A stretch of 64,000 nt of DNA from Chondrilla cf. caribensis. Lineage: Eukaryota; Porifera; Demospongiae; Chondrillida; Chondrillidae. Location of the stretch: contig OZ026566.1 of NCBI GenBank assembly GCA_964020155.1, positions 1,674,501 through 1,738,500 of the forward strand, read 5' to 3'. The translations under genes were made by a program, and so were the position numbers. The stretch's first letter is position 1; every line of letters begins with the position of its first letter. The notes under the pieces were generated by a model. That model was not told the origin of the DNA. It made no database searches and saw nothing but the letters and a program-made list of their open reading frames with translations. Positions 12,833-24,130 of the stretch are shown in pieces.

Positions 12833-13948
12833 TCACTGAATGTAAATCTCCAGTAGCTCCAAGTAGAGGTTTTCGTTGTTCCCCTCATTAGCACACAGAC
12901 GCACTTCAATGTCCCCCTCCACTTCCTGTGGTAGAGTACGACAGAACCAGGGCATTCCAGGTTGTGCACAGCAGTTGTTACCACTACCACAACCCTCTCC
13001 ATCCCACAGAGGGTCATTGATGTATACAGTGTTCTCATGTGGGCCAGTGTTCCCTGACTCACAATAGTAGTGATCCCCAACAAACACAGGAGGAGCTGGT
13101 CCTGGGTACTTGGCACATGGACAGTTATATTTAGGGTAGTTGTAATCATCAGAGAGTCCCACAGCATAGGTCCATATGTGCTTTCTAGGAGATCCATATG
13201 TTATAGACATACCATCAACATAGTAGGAGTTGATGTCTTTTGGTCCATGGAATGCATCTGTATTCCAGTACTGATAGCCCACAGCTTGTCCACACACCTT
13301 GTGGTACTTCATTCCGTGAGTTGGGTAGGTAACTGATGAACAGCTACCACCACCACTGCTTGCCCTTGTACATAGGTTCTTTGGGGAAGTGATTAACCTC
13401 AGAGTATCAGGACATGTAGCTCCATCGTCAGCCATGTTGATGTATGCGACTCTTGTCCAACCTTTAGCGCCGCAGTGCCAACTGTCCATGTTACAGTAAA
13501 CCTGTCTGATGGTGGTAAAGTGCTCAGTTACTGTTTCCAACCAGTAGGTACCTGAAAGGGCTTCTGGGTTACACTGGTGAATTTGCTGACAGGACTTGGC
13601 TGGGTGGTGCCTTGTTGAACCCAAATTACAGGAAGTAGTGACTCTTTTCATTTCTTCCTTAACTATCTTGATTAATTCCCTGTCTGTTTCTTGTTTGAGA
13701 TCCTGCTGTATTGAAGTCTTGAGTTGTTGAGCCTCAATGAACGAAAGAGGACACGATCCTTGCAGATGAGGTTTAGGTGAACCTGACATTCCAGGGATGT
13801 TGTTGGTCCCATTGCAACTTGGTGGTCCTTGTGAAGGTTGAGATAGAGTGTTGTTGTCGCACTGTTGATGCTTGTCACTTGGTGGCTGCTTAGCTGAGAC
13901 ACTCGAAATGTAGCAAATAACAACCGAGATGAGGATTCCTCTAATCAT
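12833..13948 (-). CDS. secreted cysteine-rich fibrinogen-like protein
   Basis: Single-exon ORF of 371 codons. Residues 1-19 (MIRGILISVVICYISSVSA) form a signal peptide. A low-complexity spacer follows (about 20-65), then a charged helix (about 70-103). Next is a fibrinogen-C-like start (SCQQIHQCNPEALSGTYWLE, about 119; VYCNMDSWHCGAKGWTRVAY, about 150) and a long Cys/Trp/Tyr-rich tail with [14 protein letters not shown] and [20 protein letters not shown]. The N-terminal motif resembles fibrinogen-related and intelectin-type domains; the tail type I recall from sponge and cnidarian secreted proteins. No TM segment or GPI signal is seen. The role is unknown; a lectin or recognition function would be inference. 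It lies antisense inside duplication copy 2. A perfect CRE palindrome (TGACGTCA, 14583-14590) lies about 640 bp upstream, significance unknown. Confidence 0.8.
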   Translation of the reverse strand: MIRGILISVVICYISSVSAKQPPSDKHQQCDNNTLSQPSQGPPSCNGTNNIPGMSGSPKPHLQGSCPLSFIEAQQLKTSIQQDLKQETDRELIKIVKEEMKRVTTSCNLGSTRHHPAKSCQQIHQCNPEALSGTYWLETVTEHFTTIRQVYCNMDSWHCGAKGWTRVAYINMADDGATCPDTLRLITSPKNLCTRASSGGGSCSSVTYPTHGMKYHKVCGQAVGYQYWNTDAFHGPKDINSYYVDGMSITYGSPRKHIWTYAVGLSDDYNYPKYNCPCAKYPGPAPPVFVGDHYYCESGNTGPHENTVYINDPLWDGEGCGSGNNCCAQPGMPWFCRTLPQEVEGDIEVRLCANEGNNENLYLELLEIYIQ

Positions 13949-15278
13949 TATTTAGCCGTGCCCTGGGGTAACTGACAGTGAATCAGTATGTTGTACACTG
14001 ACCTTTAGATGAAAGGTTAACGGATGTAGCCTACACAAACTGTTTTCATAAATTACCATTGCCAGTCATGTGCCTCAGCAGTGCCCTTTGCTTATTAGGA
14101 GTCAGTGCTACTGACTTCAGTAAAACTGTTCTTTGTGTTATGTGAACATTTGCTCAACGGTTTTTATGTACGCCCATGCTATGACTTGCACAATAGTCAG
14201 AAATATCACGTATAAATGTCAACCACCTAGACGTCAAACTTGCATACATACCATTGCGACGATAATTGTACTGTACAGTTATAAGTAATAGTTACTACAC
14301 GCTCTCTATGCAGCATTGTGTTTATTTACTGCTCGAGTCCCGAGGGTTGCAGCAATTCAAAGTGTCTGAAATTAGGGAGTGTTTGGGGATCAGGGGACCT
14401 TACCATGAAAACAGAGCGAAACATATCAAGCCAATGAAGAAAGTTATACACCTGACCAGTACGAGATTGACAATGACCTTCAAAAGTTTTGATTAGCATG
14501 ACAATATAGAGTGGGGCGCTTAAGAAATACTGCACTGCAGTGCAAGCACACCAAATACCAGCATACCGGTCCCTTTGAAGTATGACGTCATCATCATGTG
14601 ATAATGTTGATTATCCCATTTCATATAAGTATGCAACCACGCATTTTGCTTGAACCTTGGGCACAGTCTGGTAACTACATGCACATGCACATGCTGTACA
14701 TTATAATTTTATGTCTTATGTATGGAAATGTATATAGAGGTACCTACATTCCATGACCCCTGCAGTAAGAATTACTACTTACATCCATATGGATGCATGT
14801 TGCCAAATTTTCTCTCAGCAAGATAAAAAACAAAATATAACATATACATAAACCAAAGTATACTTTGAAGTTTCAGGATAATGCACCTCATAGCAAATTG
14901 GAGTCCAAACGCTAAGCACAAAAGTATGTGCTATTTTCACCTCGGTGCCCTTTGGTTGGTATACTTTCTAGGTTCTCAAAAGTACGTATTACTCCAGATA
15001 AATGGGCCATTGTCCAATTGTACTTCTACACTGGCATGCTGTGTAAGAGTTCTGGAAGTAGGATACCAACATGACTATGGTGTGCATATGCATGTCAGGA
15101 TGCTCAAGTGCTATCTGTGAGATCAATGCATGTGCAAATCATGTATTTAGTGGCCATGTAGTGTCAAACGAGTTAAAACTGTATACATACGTAGGTAGCT
15201 AATTGTAGATTTTTGTGTTTATTTGTATTTTGCTGTGATGATGTGTACATGCAGTCCTACACACATATGATTTTGTAG
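13949..15278. other. non-coding part of duplication copy 2
   Basis: Upstream flank of the fibrinogen-like gene and former TBCB intron 4 sequence. Short ORFs here show no family signal. The part aligning to copy 1 resumes after about 14220. Confidence 0.5.
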
Positions 15279-15440
15279 GAAAGACAGATTTCAAAGAAGG
15301 ATTGGTGGATTGGTGTGAAGTATGATGAACCGCTTGGGAAGAATGATGGAAGGTATACATTACTATAATTGGCAAAGTCATGAATGTTACATTTTATGGT
15401 TACAGTGTCCATACATACATACACACAGACAAGTCCTAAA

Positions 15441-15555
15441 ATACCGTATGGAACGGAAAGTTTTGCGGGGTAAAACTTTCGCGAATCGCTCAATTTCGCG
15501 AATTTTGCGAAATCCGCGAAATTTTGTCCCGCGAATATTTCCCACTATACGGTAT
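15441..15555. mobile_element. short MITE with CG-rich core
   Basis: A 115-bp element bounded by ATACCGTAT and ATACGGTAT. The ends extend as imperfect inverted repeats (GGAACGGAAAGTTTT against GGGAAATATT), and the core repeats the motif TTTCGCGAA / CGCGAAATT. It is CG-rich compared with its surroundings. It lies 320 bp upstream of the SRCR gene start. The class is unassigned. Confidence 0.65.
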
Positions 15556-15878
15556 ATTATAAGAAAGACATGTTCTATTCAATTCTCTCACCAAGGTTTC
15601 AAGACTAGCTCAAGACACCCTACAGTGAACCCACTCAGGATCTGAGGTACTAAGATTTATGAGTTCTTACAGTAACTACTAGTCTATCATTCTATAGATC
15701 TATGTTCCATACATGTGCCTTATTTGTTATGTTCTCATACAGGAACCCACAGCAATGGTTGTAATTCAGGGGTAAAACATTCATTAGACCTGTTAGAGTA
15801 ATATACTGTACAGAATAATTATTATATTAATTGTAAAGCATATTAACTGACTGTAGGTTTATTTTTTCATCTAATAGG

Positions 15879-18800
15879 ATGTACTACAGCATTTTAGTCC
15901 TCATTGCTGTGTGCTTCTCTTTACAGCAAATTCAGGGTGTTCAAGGTTTGTTACAGATATGGCATACAAATGGTACCAGGTAGGCACTATTATATCATGA
16001 AGTATGTTGCGTGGGCGCCTTCAAAGGAAAAGCAGTGAACACATTCGTGATGTGTGCACACTTCATTTGATGCTGCATTGTTGATAATTGGTTATTTCCT
16101 ATTCACACGTCTACTAACATTGCTCAACCAAAGGTGCACTTTTAAAATCAAATAGCACCCGATTGACACAACATACCACATAATAAATAAAGTACCTCTT
16201 GAGAAGCTGTAGTGGATACAGACATCTTTGCCTAATTGATACCGAGGGCTTTGCCCTCGGTATCAATTAGGCAAAGGTGTCTGTATATCCGCTACAGCTT
16301 CTCCAGAGGTACTTTAGCTATTACATAGGGCATGACCGCAGGTGTATAGGAGTCAGTACTAGTATGACAGGTGGGACTTTGGGCCTATAATATACTTTTT
16401 GCATGCATGGGTAAATATTGGTACATACGTACATATGTACATTCAAGAACAAAAGTGAGATAGTGTACAGAATAAAATGTCTAGACATTTCTTGAATCAT
16501 AATCTCAAACAACTCTGTTGCTTTCTCAAATTATCCACTCCCTCTGAATCTCCAAAAACTACTCCTCAAGTCTCCCATTCCAGCATATAGCTAGTACAGT
16601 GTTACATAATGTAGGTATGTACACACGTACTATATATTTACTAACCATGCAGGGTACTCTCTAGGTAAGTTATACTGTATTTGATAGTGTTGATCTTATG
16701 GACTATACATAAAACCAGATGCAGGTTAGTTACCAGATCATATTTTGCCATCAAAAAATGAACAGACAGATAGAGGTTACAACTGCAGAAGTTTTTGTCA
16801 TATACGTATTATATCTGTTTCAACCTGGAACCAAAATATATCCTCACAGTTGAAAAGTCATACCATTACCTCTATTGATTATTACACATAATATATCTAT
16901 GAAATGTTTATATGCTCAGCATCACTATAACTGGAAGCATAGCAATGAGCATTTATAATACCAGCTTATTGTTTCTCTTTATTAGCTCAGATTCGTCTTG
17001 TTGGTGGCAGTGGTCCCCATGAAGGACGTGTTGAAGTGTACTATCGCGGTACTTGGGGTACAGTGTGTGATGACATTTGGGACATAACTCATGCCACAGT
17101 GGTCTGTAGAGAACTTGGATATCCTGGAGCTATTAATGCTTATCCGAGGGCTCACTTTGGTCAAGGAACCGGTACCATCTGGTTGGATGACGTGTCTTGC
17201 ACAGGTAGTGAAACTAGGCTACGGTATTGTTCTCACATAGGCTGGGGTTCACATAATTGTGGACATGGTGAGGATGCTGGAGTGAGATGCCAAGGTTAGT
17301 CCAAAGGAATTCAGTTACTTACACATAATATTGCTTATTATAATACACGTGTATACACTATAACATGTATATTATATATGCTGTTCACTTACATATTATG
17401 GTAAACTAATAATTGTGTATTGTCTAATTGGCATGCTAGAAAAACAATGTTAGTAGTATTAGTATATTTTTTCTTCATGGTAGTTCCATTTAGGTTGACC
17501 ATGTGTTTCTAATCAGGTAGTACAGATATGCATTTTGTTTCACTTTAAGTTACTCATACCTGTAGATTGCATATTATGCTTGCGCTGTTGTGTGGTTATG
17601 GATTCATACACATATTTGCTAATACAGTATGTTGTACTCAACAATAAATCCAACTAGAGATGTCATTACTGTCGTGGTGTGTATTTATTTGTAGTTTGAA
17701 TTGCTGCAGATTATCTACTCTTGCAAATCTTCACCACTAGGAAATCCATTAGTCAATGTCCCTGTCACTAAGACTGCTCACAGTTACTCTCCAACTCTAA
17801 CAGTATCATGGAATGCAAGTCATCCACCAGATGTCCTGTACACTGTTTGCTATAGCACAGAGAATGGAACACAGTCTGAACCACCACCTAACGCTACCTG
17901 CACCAATGGGACCAATTCTACCACTACTACTATCAGTCAACTCCGTGGATGTGTGACGTACTATATTTGGATAGCATCTATGTTTTCAGACATCCTGGGA
18001 CCATACAGTGACCCGGTAGAGGAGACTACAGATTGTGGTATGCTACACATATATAGGCTGGACTCATTGTTGTCCTTTTTATGTAATTGATCTGAATTGA
18101 TCCTACAGCTCCATCCAAAGTTGTCACTCCAGTGGTTTCTCCCACCCTTACTGCCAGTGGATTAGGACTGAGGATATCATGGACTCCACCTTACAGTGAG
18201 TATCCTGTCACTGTATACCAAATACAGTACAGAAGTAAGACTTCAGCCTGGAGTACAGCATCTACCTCGTCCACGACCTACCAACTGAGCAGTCTCACTA
18301 TTGGTGCTTGGTATGATTTTCGAGTGAGAGCTATCTCTGATGCTGGCAAGGGTACATGGAGTAATGTGGTACAGGACACCACTTACAATGGTGAGTGGAG
18401 TAAATTAATGTGGTACTATAATTACCTTTAATTAATGTAATTGTGTACAACATTATATCACAGTGTTGTGGTTTCATATTCATGTTTATACTGAATATAC
18501 TTGCCTACTAGGTCATCACAAGGACATAAAAATTGTGTTCCAATATTAGACATTGTGCAAACATACAAGGGAACTTTTAAAATCAGTGTGCACAAAGCTA
18601 TATATATATTTATATTATATTATATTATATGCTTTTAGTACATCAATTTTCTAATTATTTCTAGTACGTATAATTAATACTATCATTACTTACTTCCTCT
18701 CTACAGTTCCTGAGAAACCTATGCCTGTTTCATACACACAAGTGTCCTTCAGAGGTAGACCAGCCCTGGATGTCAGCTGGGTTCCTCCTCGTAGTGACCT

Positions 18801-21800
18801 TGCAATACAGAAGTACATCTTAATTTACACAGTTGATGGGGGTAAGGTCACTAACATCAGTACTACTGGAACCAGTGCACAGTTGCACAATCTTCAAATG
18901 GGAGCCATTTACAAGTTGTCCGTACTAGCAGTGTCTATATTAGGAGAGGGTCCAATGAGTGATTGGACGAATGCACCAGCTCCATCAGGTGAGGACCTGT
19001 TGTGACTGAATCCGCTGTGTAGCCCTTCTCATATCCTTTGAATTTATTCCCTCTTTGCAGTCCCAGATGTTGTAAGGGGGTTGAACCTGACCAGGGCTGT
19101 GGCCTATACTGAAGGTAGAGGCACTTCCTCCCTTCTAGTGTCCTGGATCCAGCCACACAGTGACATTCCCATCACTGAGTACCGTGTTAGGACACGCGTA
19201 AATGGTGTTTGGAATTGGAGGTCTATTCCACCAACATCCACCTCCTTTTACCTAAAGAGTCTCATTCCTGGTGTCAAGTATGATGTGCAAGTGAGAGCAT
19301 ATTCTGCTTTAGGGAGAGGACAGTGGAGCACACTAGTGAGGAAGACGACCTATGATGGTACGTCTGTGGTTGTCATGTGTACAGTATGACTTTGATATAA
19401 TATGTATGTATGTTATGTTATGTATGAGTTTTTGGACAGGAAATTTCATTGAGAGGATTTTATATTGTGGCAGGAGACCTTATAAAGACAACCAAGGGAT
19501 TAATCAGAGCAATTTAAATCGTATATCTGTGGACTGGAAACTTATTTAGGAAGATTGGAGCTGATCAGTCTATTCTGTTATTTTCCGAAACGAATTACCG
19601 TCCCGTAACTCTGACCACCACTGTACATGTCAATGAATAATTATATTTGTGCCCATCACAAATATACAGACTAAACTGCAAGATTCGTTTGTATTGGGAA
19701 CATGTTTGGATTAACTGAAAAAAAAAGGAATGCAATAATGTCCACATAGTAACCTCTGAATGTCCGTCATGTTCATCTGGATCCCTAGTTTTATGTTGGA
19801 AGTTATGGTATTTAAAATTCCACTTTCACTAAAGATTCTGAATTATCATCCAATATTATGTGTGCATGATGTATGTATGTTTCCACATCTTATCCTGTTG
19901 CTACCTCCTGCAGTGCCTAATGCAGTGTCCTCCCTAAGTGTAGTACCCATCATCTCCAATGGTACAGCTGGATTGTACGTCAAATGGCAAAAAACATACA
20001 GCGATCTCAATATCACCTCTTATGAGGTGACTATCAGCAGTGGAGAATATGGGGGAAACTTGAATACTACCAATTTATACCAGACTGTTGAGAAGTTGAA
20101 ATTGTCAACGATGTACACAGTAAGTGTTGGAGCCATTTCTGTCATTGGAAAGAGTGTCGTGTCTGTAGAGAATATCAGTACCTTCTCGGGTGAGTATTTC
20201 TGCATGGTCTAGAGTAATTTCATATGTGTATTTATGTAGACATTACCAGTGAAAGAAATGGAACAATTGTCAAGTGTTGCTAAAATGGCACAGGTAATAG
20301 CACTATAGAAAAGGATTAAAGCATTGTATTTAAAAATAAATATTAAAACTATGAATTTGAGGTATAATTTCATTCAATGTGTAAGCAGGTATCCCCGCTT
20401 GAAACAGTCATTAAATTTCTTTTGGCTGGCACTGTGTATGTATGCATTTGTTTCTGTGCACTACAAAACTTGTACCTAGAAGTATGTACATGTGCACAAG
20501 CCCTGGATGTGTGTCCTGTATAATATCATGTGTACATGTGATTATTTGTGTATAATATATGAGATCAATCTGTTGAAAATCACTTGAGAACAATTTTAAT
20601 GATGTAGATAGTTATGTAGCTTTCTAATTTAGTTTTACCTACAGTATCATTTGAACACACCACTTTACCATGTATATAATACTGTATGTATGTATGTGTG
20701 TATGTACGTATGTATGTACCTACGTACGTACGTATGTATGTTTGTATGCATAACTTGCGTTATCATTTTAACTGATCACATGCACATCCTCTGACTATCC
20801 CTCCCACCCCCATTGTCCGCAGTTCTTCCTCCTAATGATGTGTACACCTTCCCACTGTCCGACCCTGGTAGCATTAGGGTGACCTGGCTCCTTCCCAACA
20901 CTACACATGGGCTGGATGTCATTGGCTACTCTGTGCAGTACAGTGAGACTGACGGGGCAGACAGCAGTTACAGAACTCAAAGCTTTGACACAGTCGCTAA
21001 GGTGGGGGACACAATGTCGGTGGATTTCAGTGGACTGGAACTAGCACAGACCTATACTATTCGGGTTGCCGTGATAACAACAGCTGGCATAGGCACATAC
21101 AGCGAACCTGCTAATGTTACCACATATCAAGGTAAATACAATGAAACGCCACATTATACATACTCCTGTATTCATATACATGTATATCTGCGATTTTGCT
21201 ATTTCGTATAGTTATATACTTGATGCTGTTTATGTGTTATATGTATGTACTTAGTCTTTGATACTATTTTAAAGACCATTTAATGCAAACACATTTTATA
21301 ATTATTATAATACGTTTATATATGTCTGTTATAGTATTATTCCATTGCTAATTAATTATCTTATATTTGATGCAGTTCAATAACTCCTTACTCTACCTCT
21401 GCAGATTGCTGTAGTAACTGTGCCTCAGTCACTGCTATGGTGTTTGTGATGTTCCAGTCTAAAAGTATGAAAGTGTCTGAATCAGAGACTGTGCTACTGG
21501 TTGACATCTATCGTCACGGACCGATGGATGGTCCATTGTTCTTAACAATAAGAGATGTCCCCAGAAATGCTACTAGAGGTACATACTGAGTGGTAAACTA
21601 CAGTATGTATGTACATGTACACATTTGCACATGCATACAAACACGCACATCTGCATTCATACTCACATACAAAACATACAGTAAGGCATATGTAGGCATG
21701 ATGTGGGTGTACAGCATGTACACACATGCACATGTCTATTTCATGTGCAGACTGTACAATTCATGTTCAACCATGACTCTGTATGTGAGTATAGTATGTA

Positions 21801-22113
21801 CATATGCATGTACACACAATATACATGAGCATAGTACACATTCAAACGAGGGGGTGTGAATACCCAAAGTTATCATCTACTTCGAATTGCCCTGTCTCCA
21901 GTCAGGGACTACTCTCTTCAGAGTAGAGATGTGATCTTCATCAACACTGAACAGATGGTGGAGAAGACTACAATTGTTGTAAAGATCAACAACGACGACA
22001 TCAAGGAAGGTGTTCCCGAATCCTTCAATCTCATTCTGTATTCCGATGTTCCTACCACCAATGTGACGTTCACTATTGAAGAGATGACCGTCGTCATTAT
22101 AGATGACGATTAG
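15879..22113 (+). CDS. secreted SRCR - six FN3 - Calx-beta protein
   Basis: Ten exons: 15879-15945, 16986-17294, 17741-18037, 18109-18390, 18707-18988, 19061-19357, 19914-20189, 20823-21131, 21405-21578, 21902-22113; total 834 codons plus stop. Every internal junction is phase 1. Exon 1 encodes a signal peptide ([20 protein letters not shown]). Exon 2 is one complete SRCR domain ([38 protein letters not shown]). Exons 3-8 each encode one fibronectin type III domain (for example [20 protein letters not shown] with [15 protein letters not shown]). Exons 9-10 encode a Calx-beta domain ([40 protein letters not shown]) and the protein ends there. No transmembrane segment is seen. These modules occur together in sponge adhesion proteins, so a role in adhesion or recognition is plausible but inferred. 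Introns are short (down to 71 nt). Confidence 0.9.
16188..16316. repeat. near-perfect 129-bp hairpin in SRCR gene intron 1
   Basis: TAAAGTACCTCTTGAGAAGC at the left is matched by GCTTCTCCAGAGGTACTTTA at the right, and pairing continues to the centre (GATACCGAGGGC / GCCCTCGGTATC) with a loop of only a few bases. Arms are about 60 bp with few mismatches. It starts and ends in TAAAG/CTTTA and may be a foldback transposon or a source of small RNA. Confidence 0.8.
20680..20750. repeat. TATG/TACG tetranucleotide microsatellite
   Basis: A run of TATG, TGTG and TACG units in an intron of the SRCR-FN3 gene, just upstream of exon 8. Similar short runs built on TACGTA occur across the whole window. Confidence 0.7.
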
Positions 22114-22740
22114 TTAGTGTAGCTGATTACAAACCATGTAGCTGTAGGTTTCTAGTATTAAGACAGTCTACATTATAACAGAGTAGCTAGACAGCATGTA
22201 GTCCACACACTAGAGTGAGCCTAATCACAATGTATTGGTCCATGTACAGGTCTTTGTGCAATGTAAAGTAGCTTAAAATTGTTTAATTCGTTAATGCTCT
22301 TCATAAAAAATGATATCCTATTAGGTGCATAAACATTGCATGGCATATCCTACAAGCATGTGGACCATCTCTGTACGTGTGTGTTGTTAGAAGTATTAGT
22401 GTGAATAGATATATTAGATATAATAGTTAAGATATAAGATTATACATAATATAGTATGACCATTTTACAATAGATATTATGATAATTTTAACCAATTTAA
22501 ATCACATGGAAAGCTCAAGTATACATGCATACATACGTACTTGTAAGTAACAGCACATACGTATACTTCATCAAACCAACTGACAACAATTAACTACATA
22601 TATATTAATTTTAGAATTATAACATTCAATCACATACATGCAGCTCATAAGGAAAAGTGCTACAGTATAAGCAATAATTGAGAATTCATATATTGTGCAC
22701 GTGTATGTATATAAATACAGTATATGCATGTGTGTGCATC

Positions 22741-22741
<1 letters not shown>

Positions 22742-22816
<75 letters not shown>
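22742..22816. repeat. (TG)n microsatellite
   Basis: About 75 bp of almost uninterrupted TG dinucleotides, with one TTTG interruption near 22800. Confidence 0.95.
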
Positions 22817-23770
22817 CCGTTTGTGCATAATAATACTGTATTGCATGACATATTGTGTCGTGTGGTACTTTGGTGAGTGGGTGGATGTGTTTGCATGCAT
22901 ATTATATATGCACGTTGTATGTGTTTACCCAACCATAAGGATAGTAGCCAAAAAAATTAGCATGCTACTGAAGTAAAATGCTTTCAGATATGTATAATAT
23001 GAAAGGATTATTTAATGTTACCGATCACATCCTGGTATTATACACTCACTGTCATGATGATATCGAAATGCAATGGTAACACTATTAAAGGCTGTCATAA
23101 TCCAGATGGTGCCAGTCAGGTGCACACACCTGCCTACAGACTGACCACAGGATGTGAACAGGTACATACCCTTCATCAGCTGTTTATACAGCTTTAATAG
23201 TGCTTCACTCTATTGTTCAGCATGTAATTGCCGTGAGGCAACTGGAAAACAAATTGAATCAGTTATTACCCAATTATTCAGATATCTGCCAAAATAGATT
23301 ACTTCGGATTGATTTCAACTTCATATCAGCTTCAATCACTGCAGTCTTGCACTGTATGTATTCTATTTTGGCTATATCATCCATGGGATGATAAGGCAAT
23401 TCTACATACGTACATACTATATATCTCTAGGTATAAAATCTCTCAATCCATGCATGTAACACTCCCGGAAACACTTATACAATGAATAATTGTCAATTTC
23501 AATTGTTATCAAATACATTGTCAATGGACATGATACATTCTGCGTAATACATAATACATAATACCAAAATATATAACATTTGAATAATTTTATCATTCCA
23601 ATGAATAACGATAAAAATAATAATGAACTGTGTGACAGATCGACTTTTCCAAGAAATGACTTGTGCTTGACGAGCTTGGCTTGAAGCATGCATGGCAAAC
23701 TGACCAAGTACTTGTGACCTACTGTATGTACCGTATAAAAGATGACAAAATACTACAGTACATTTGCATA

Positions 23771-23945
23771 CACTGGAACATCCCCATTCCAATACAGCCA
23801 CCATGAGGCCCATGACTGCAGAGGTCCCTCAATTGAGAGGTGATTAGATACGTACAATACAGGACTATACTGGGATACAAATGATAAAACAATTATAAAG
23901 GATTTCATAATTGAAATGTTTGTACTACGTAGAGAGGTTCCACTG
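23771..23945. mobile_element. TA-flanked MITE
   Basis: 175 bp starting CACTGGAAC and ending GTTCCACTG, with TA on each side (23769-23770 and 23946-23947). This is the layout of Tc1/mariner/pogo-type miniature elements. No ORF is seen. Confidence 0.6.
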
Positions 23946-23957
23946 TACATACATATA

Positions 23958-24130
23958 CAGTTAAAACTTGTTCACCCACCAAAATTTTTTTCAGAAAATA
24001 TAACGGATTAATGAGTTTGGCGGATTAACTGGATATTCATTGGTACTTGTACATTATATCGGTACTGGAAATTGAGGCAGATTAAAAGTTTTGGTGGATA
24101 GAGTGGTGGCGGATTAACAAGTATTCACTG
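23958..24130. mobile_element. TA-flanked MITE, GGCGGATTAA family
   Basis: 173 bp with terminal inverted repeats (CAGTTAAAACTTGTTCACCC at the left; the reverse complement of the right end is CAGTGAATACTTGTTAATCC) and TA at both flanks. The inner text (GGCGGATTAAC) is shared with the larger element at 42837-43303, so both belong to one family. Confidence 0.7.

Larger units (their letters stand above)
11565..15352 (+). pseudogene. decayed duplicate of TBCB exons 4 and 5
   Basis: The exon 4 copy at 11565-11756 has the original length (192 nt) and splice sites, with one visible Arg-to-Gly change near its end. The exon 5 copy at 15279-15352 is 74 nt instead of 73. An extra T (GGATTGGTGG where the gene has GGATGGTGG) shifts the frame and destroys the CAP-Gly sequence. 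No exon 1-3 or exon 6 counterpart is present. It is therefore a gene fragment, not a second TBCB. Confidence 0.88.
11307..15374. repeat. segmental duplication, copy 2
   Basis: Second copy of the 7052-9936 unit, placed downstream of TBCB exon 6 in the same orientation. It carries a TBCB exon 4 copy (11565-11756), the complete antisense fibrinogen-like gene (12833-13948), and a TBCB exon 5 copy (15279-15352). TBCB exon 6 is not repeated after it. Homologous flank between the fibrinogen-like gene and exon 5 is still recognisable (for example GATTATCCCATTTCATATAAG near 14610 against GATTATCCCATTGGG in copy 1). Confidence 0.85.

Noticed and set aside
15279..15352. Alternative TBCB exon 5
   Set aside because: It carries a +1 insertion that breaks the CAP-Gly frame, and no exon 6 lies downstream of it.
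16188..16316. Bacterial-type terminator
   Set aside because: The hairpin is in an intron of an animal gene and far too long; a foldback repeat is the fitting class.
22571..22976. Long His/Thr- and Cys/Val-rich ORFs on both strands
   Set aside because: They are translations of the (TG)n microsatellite and have no protein features.
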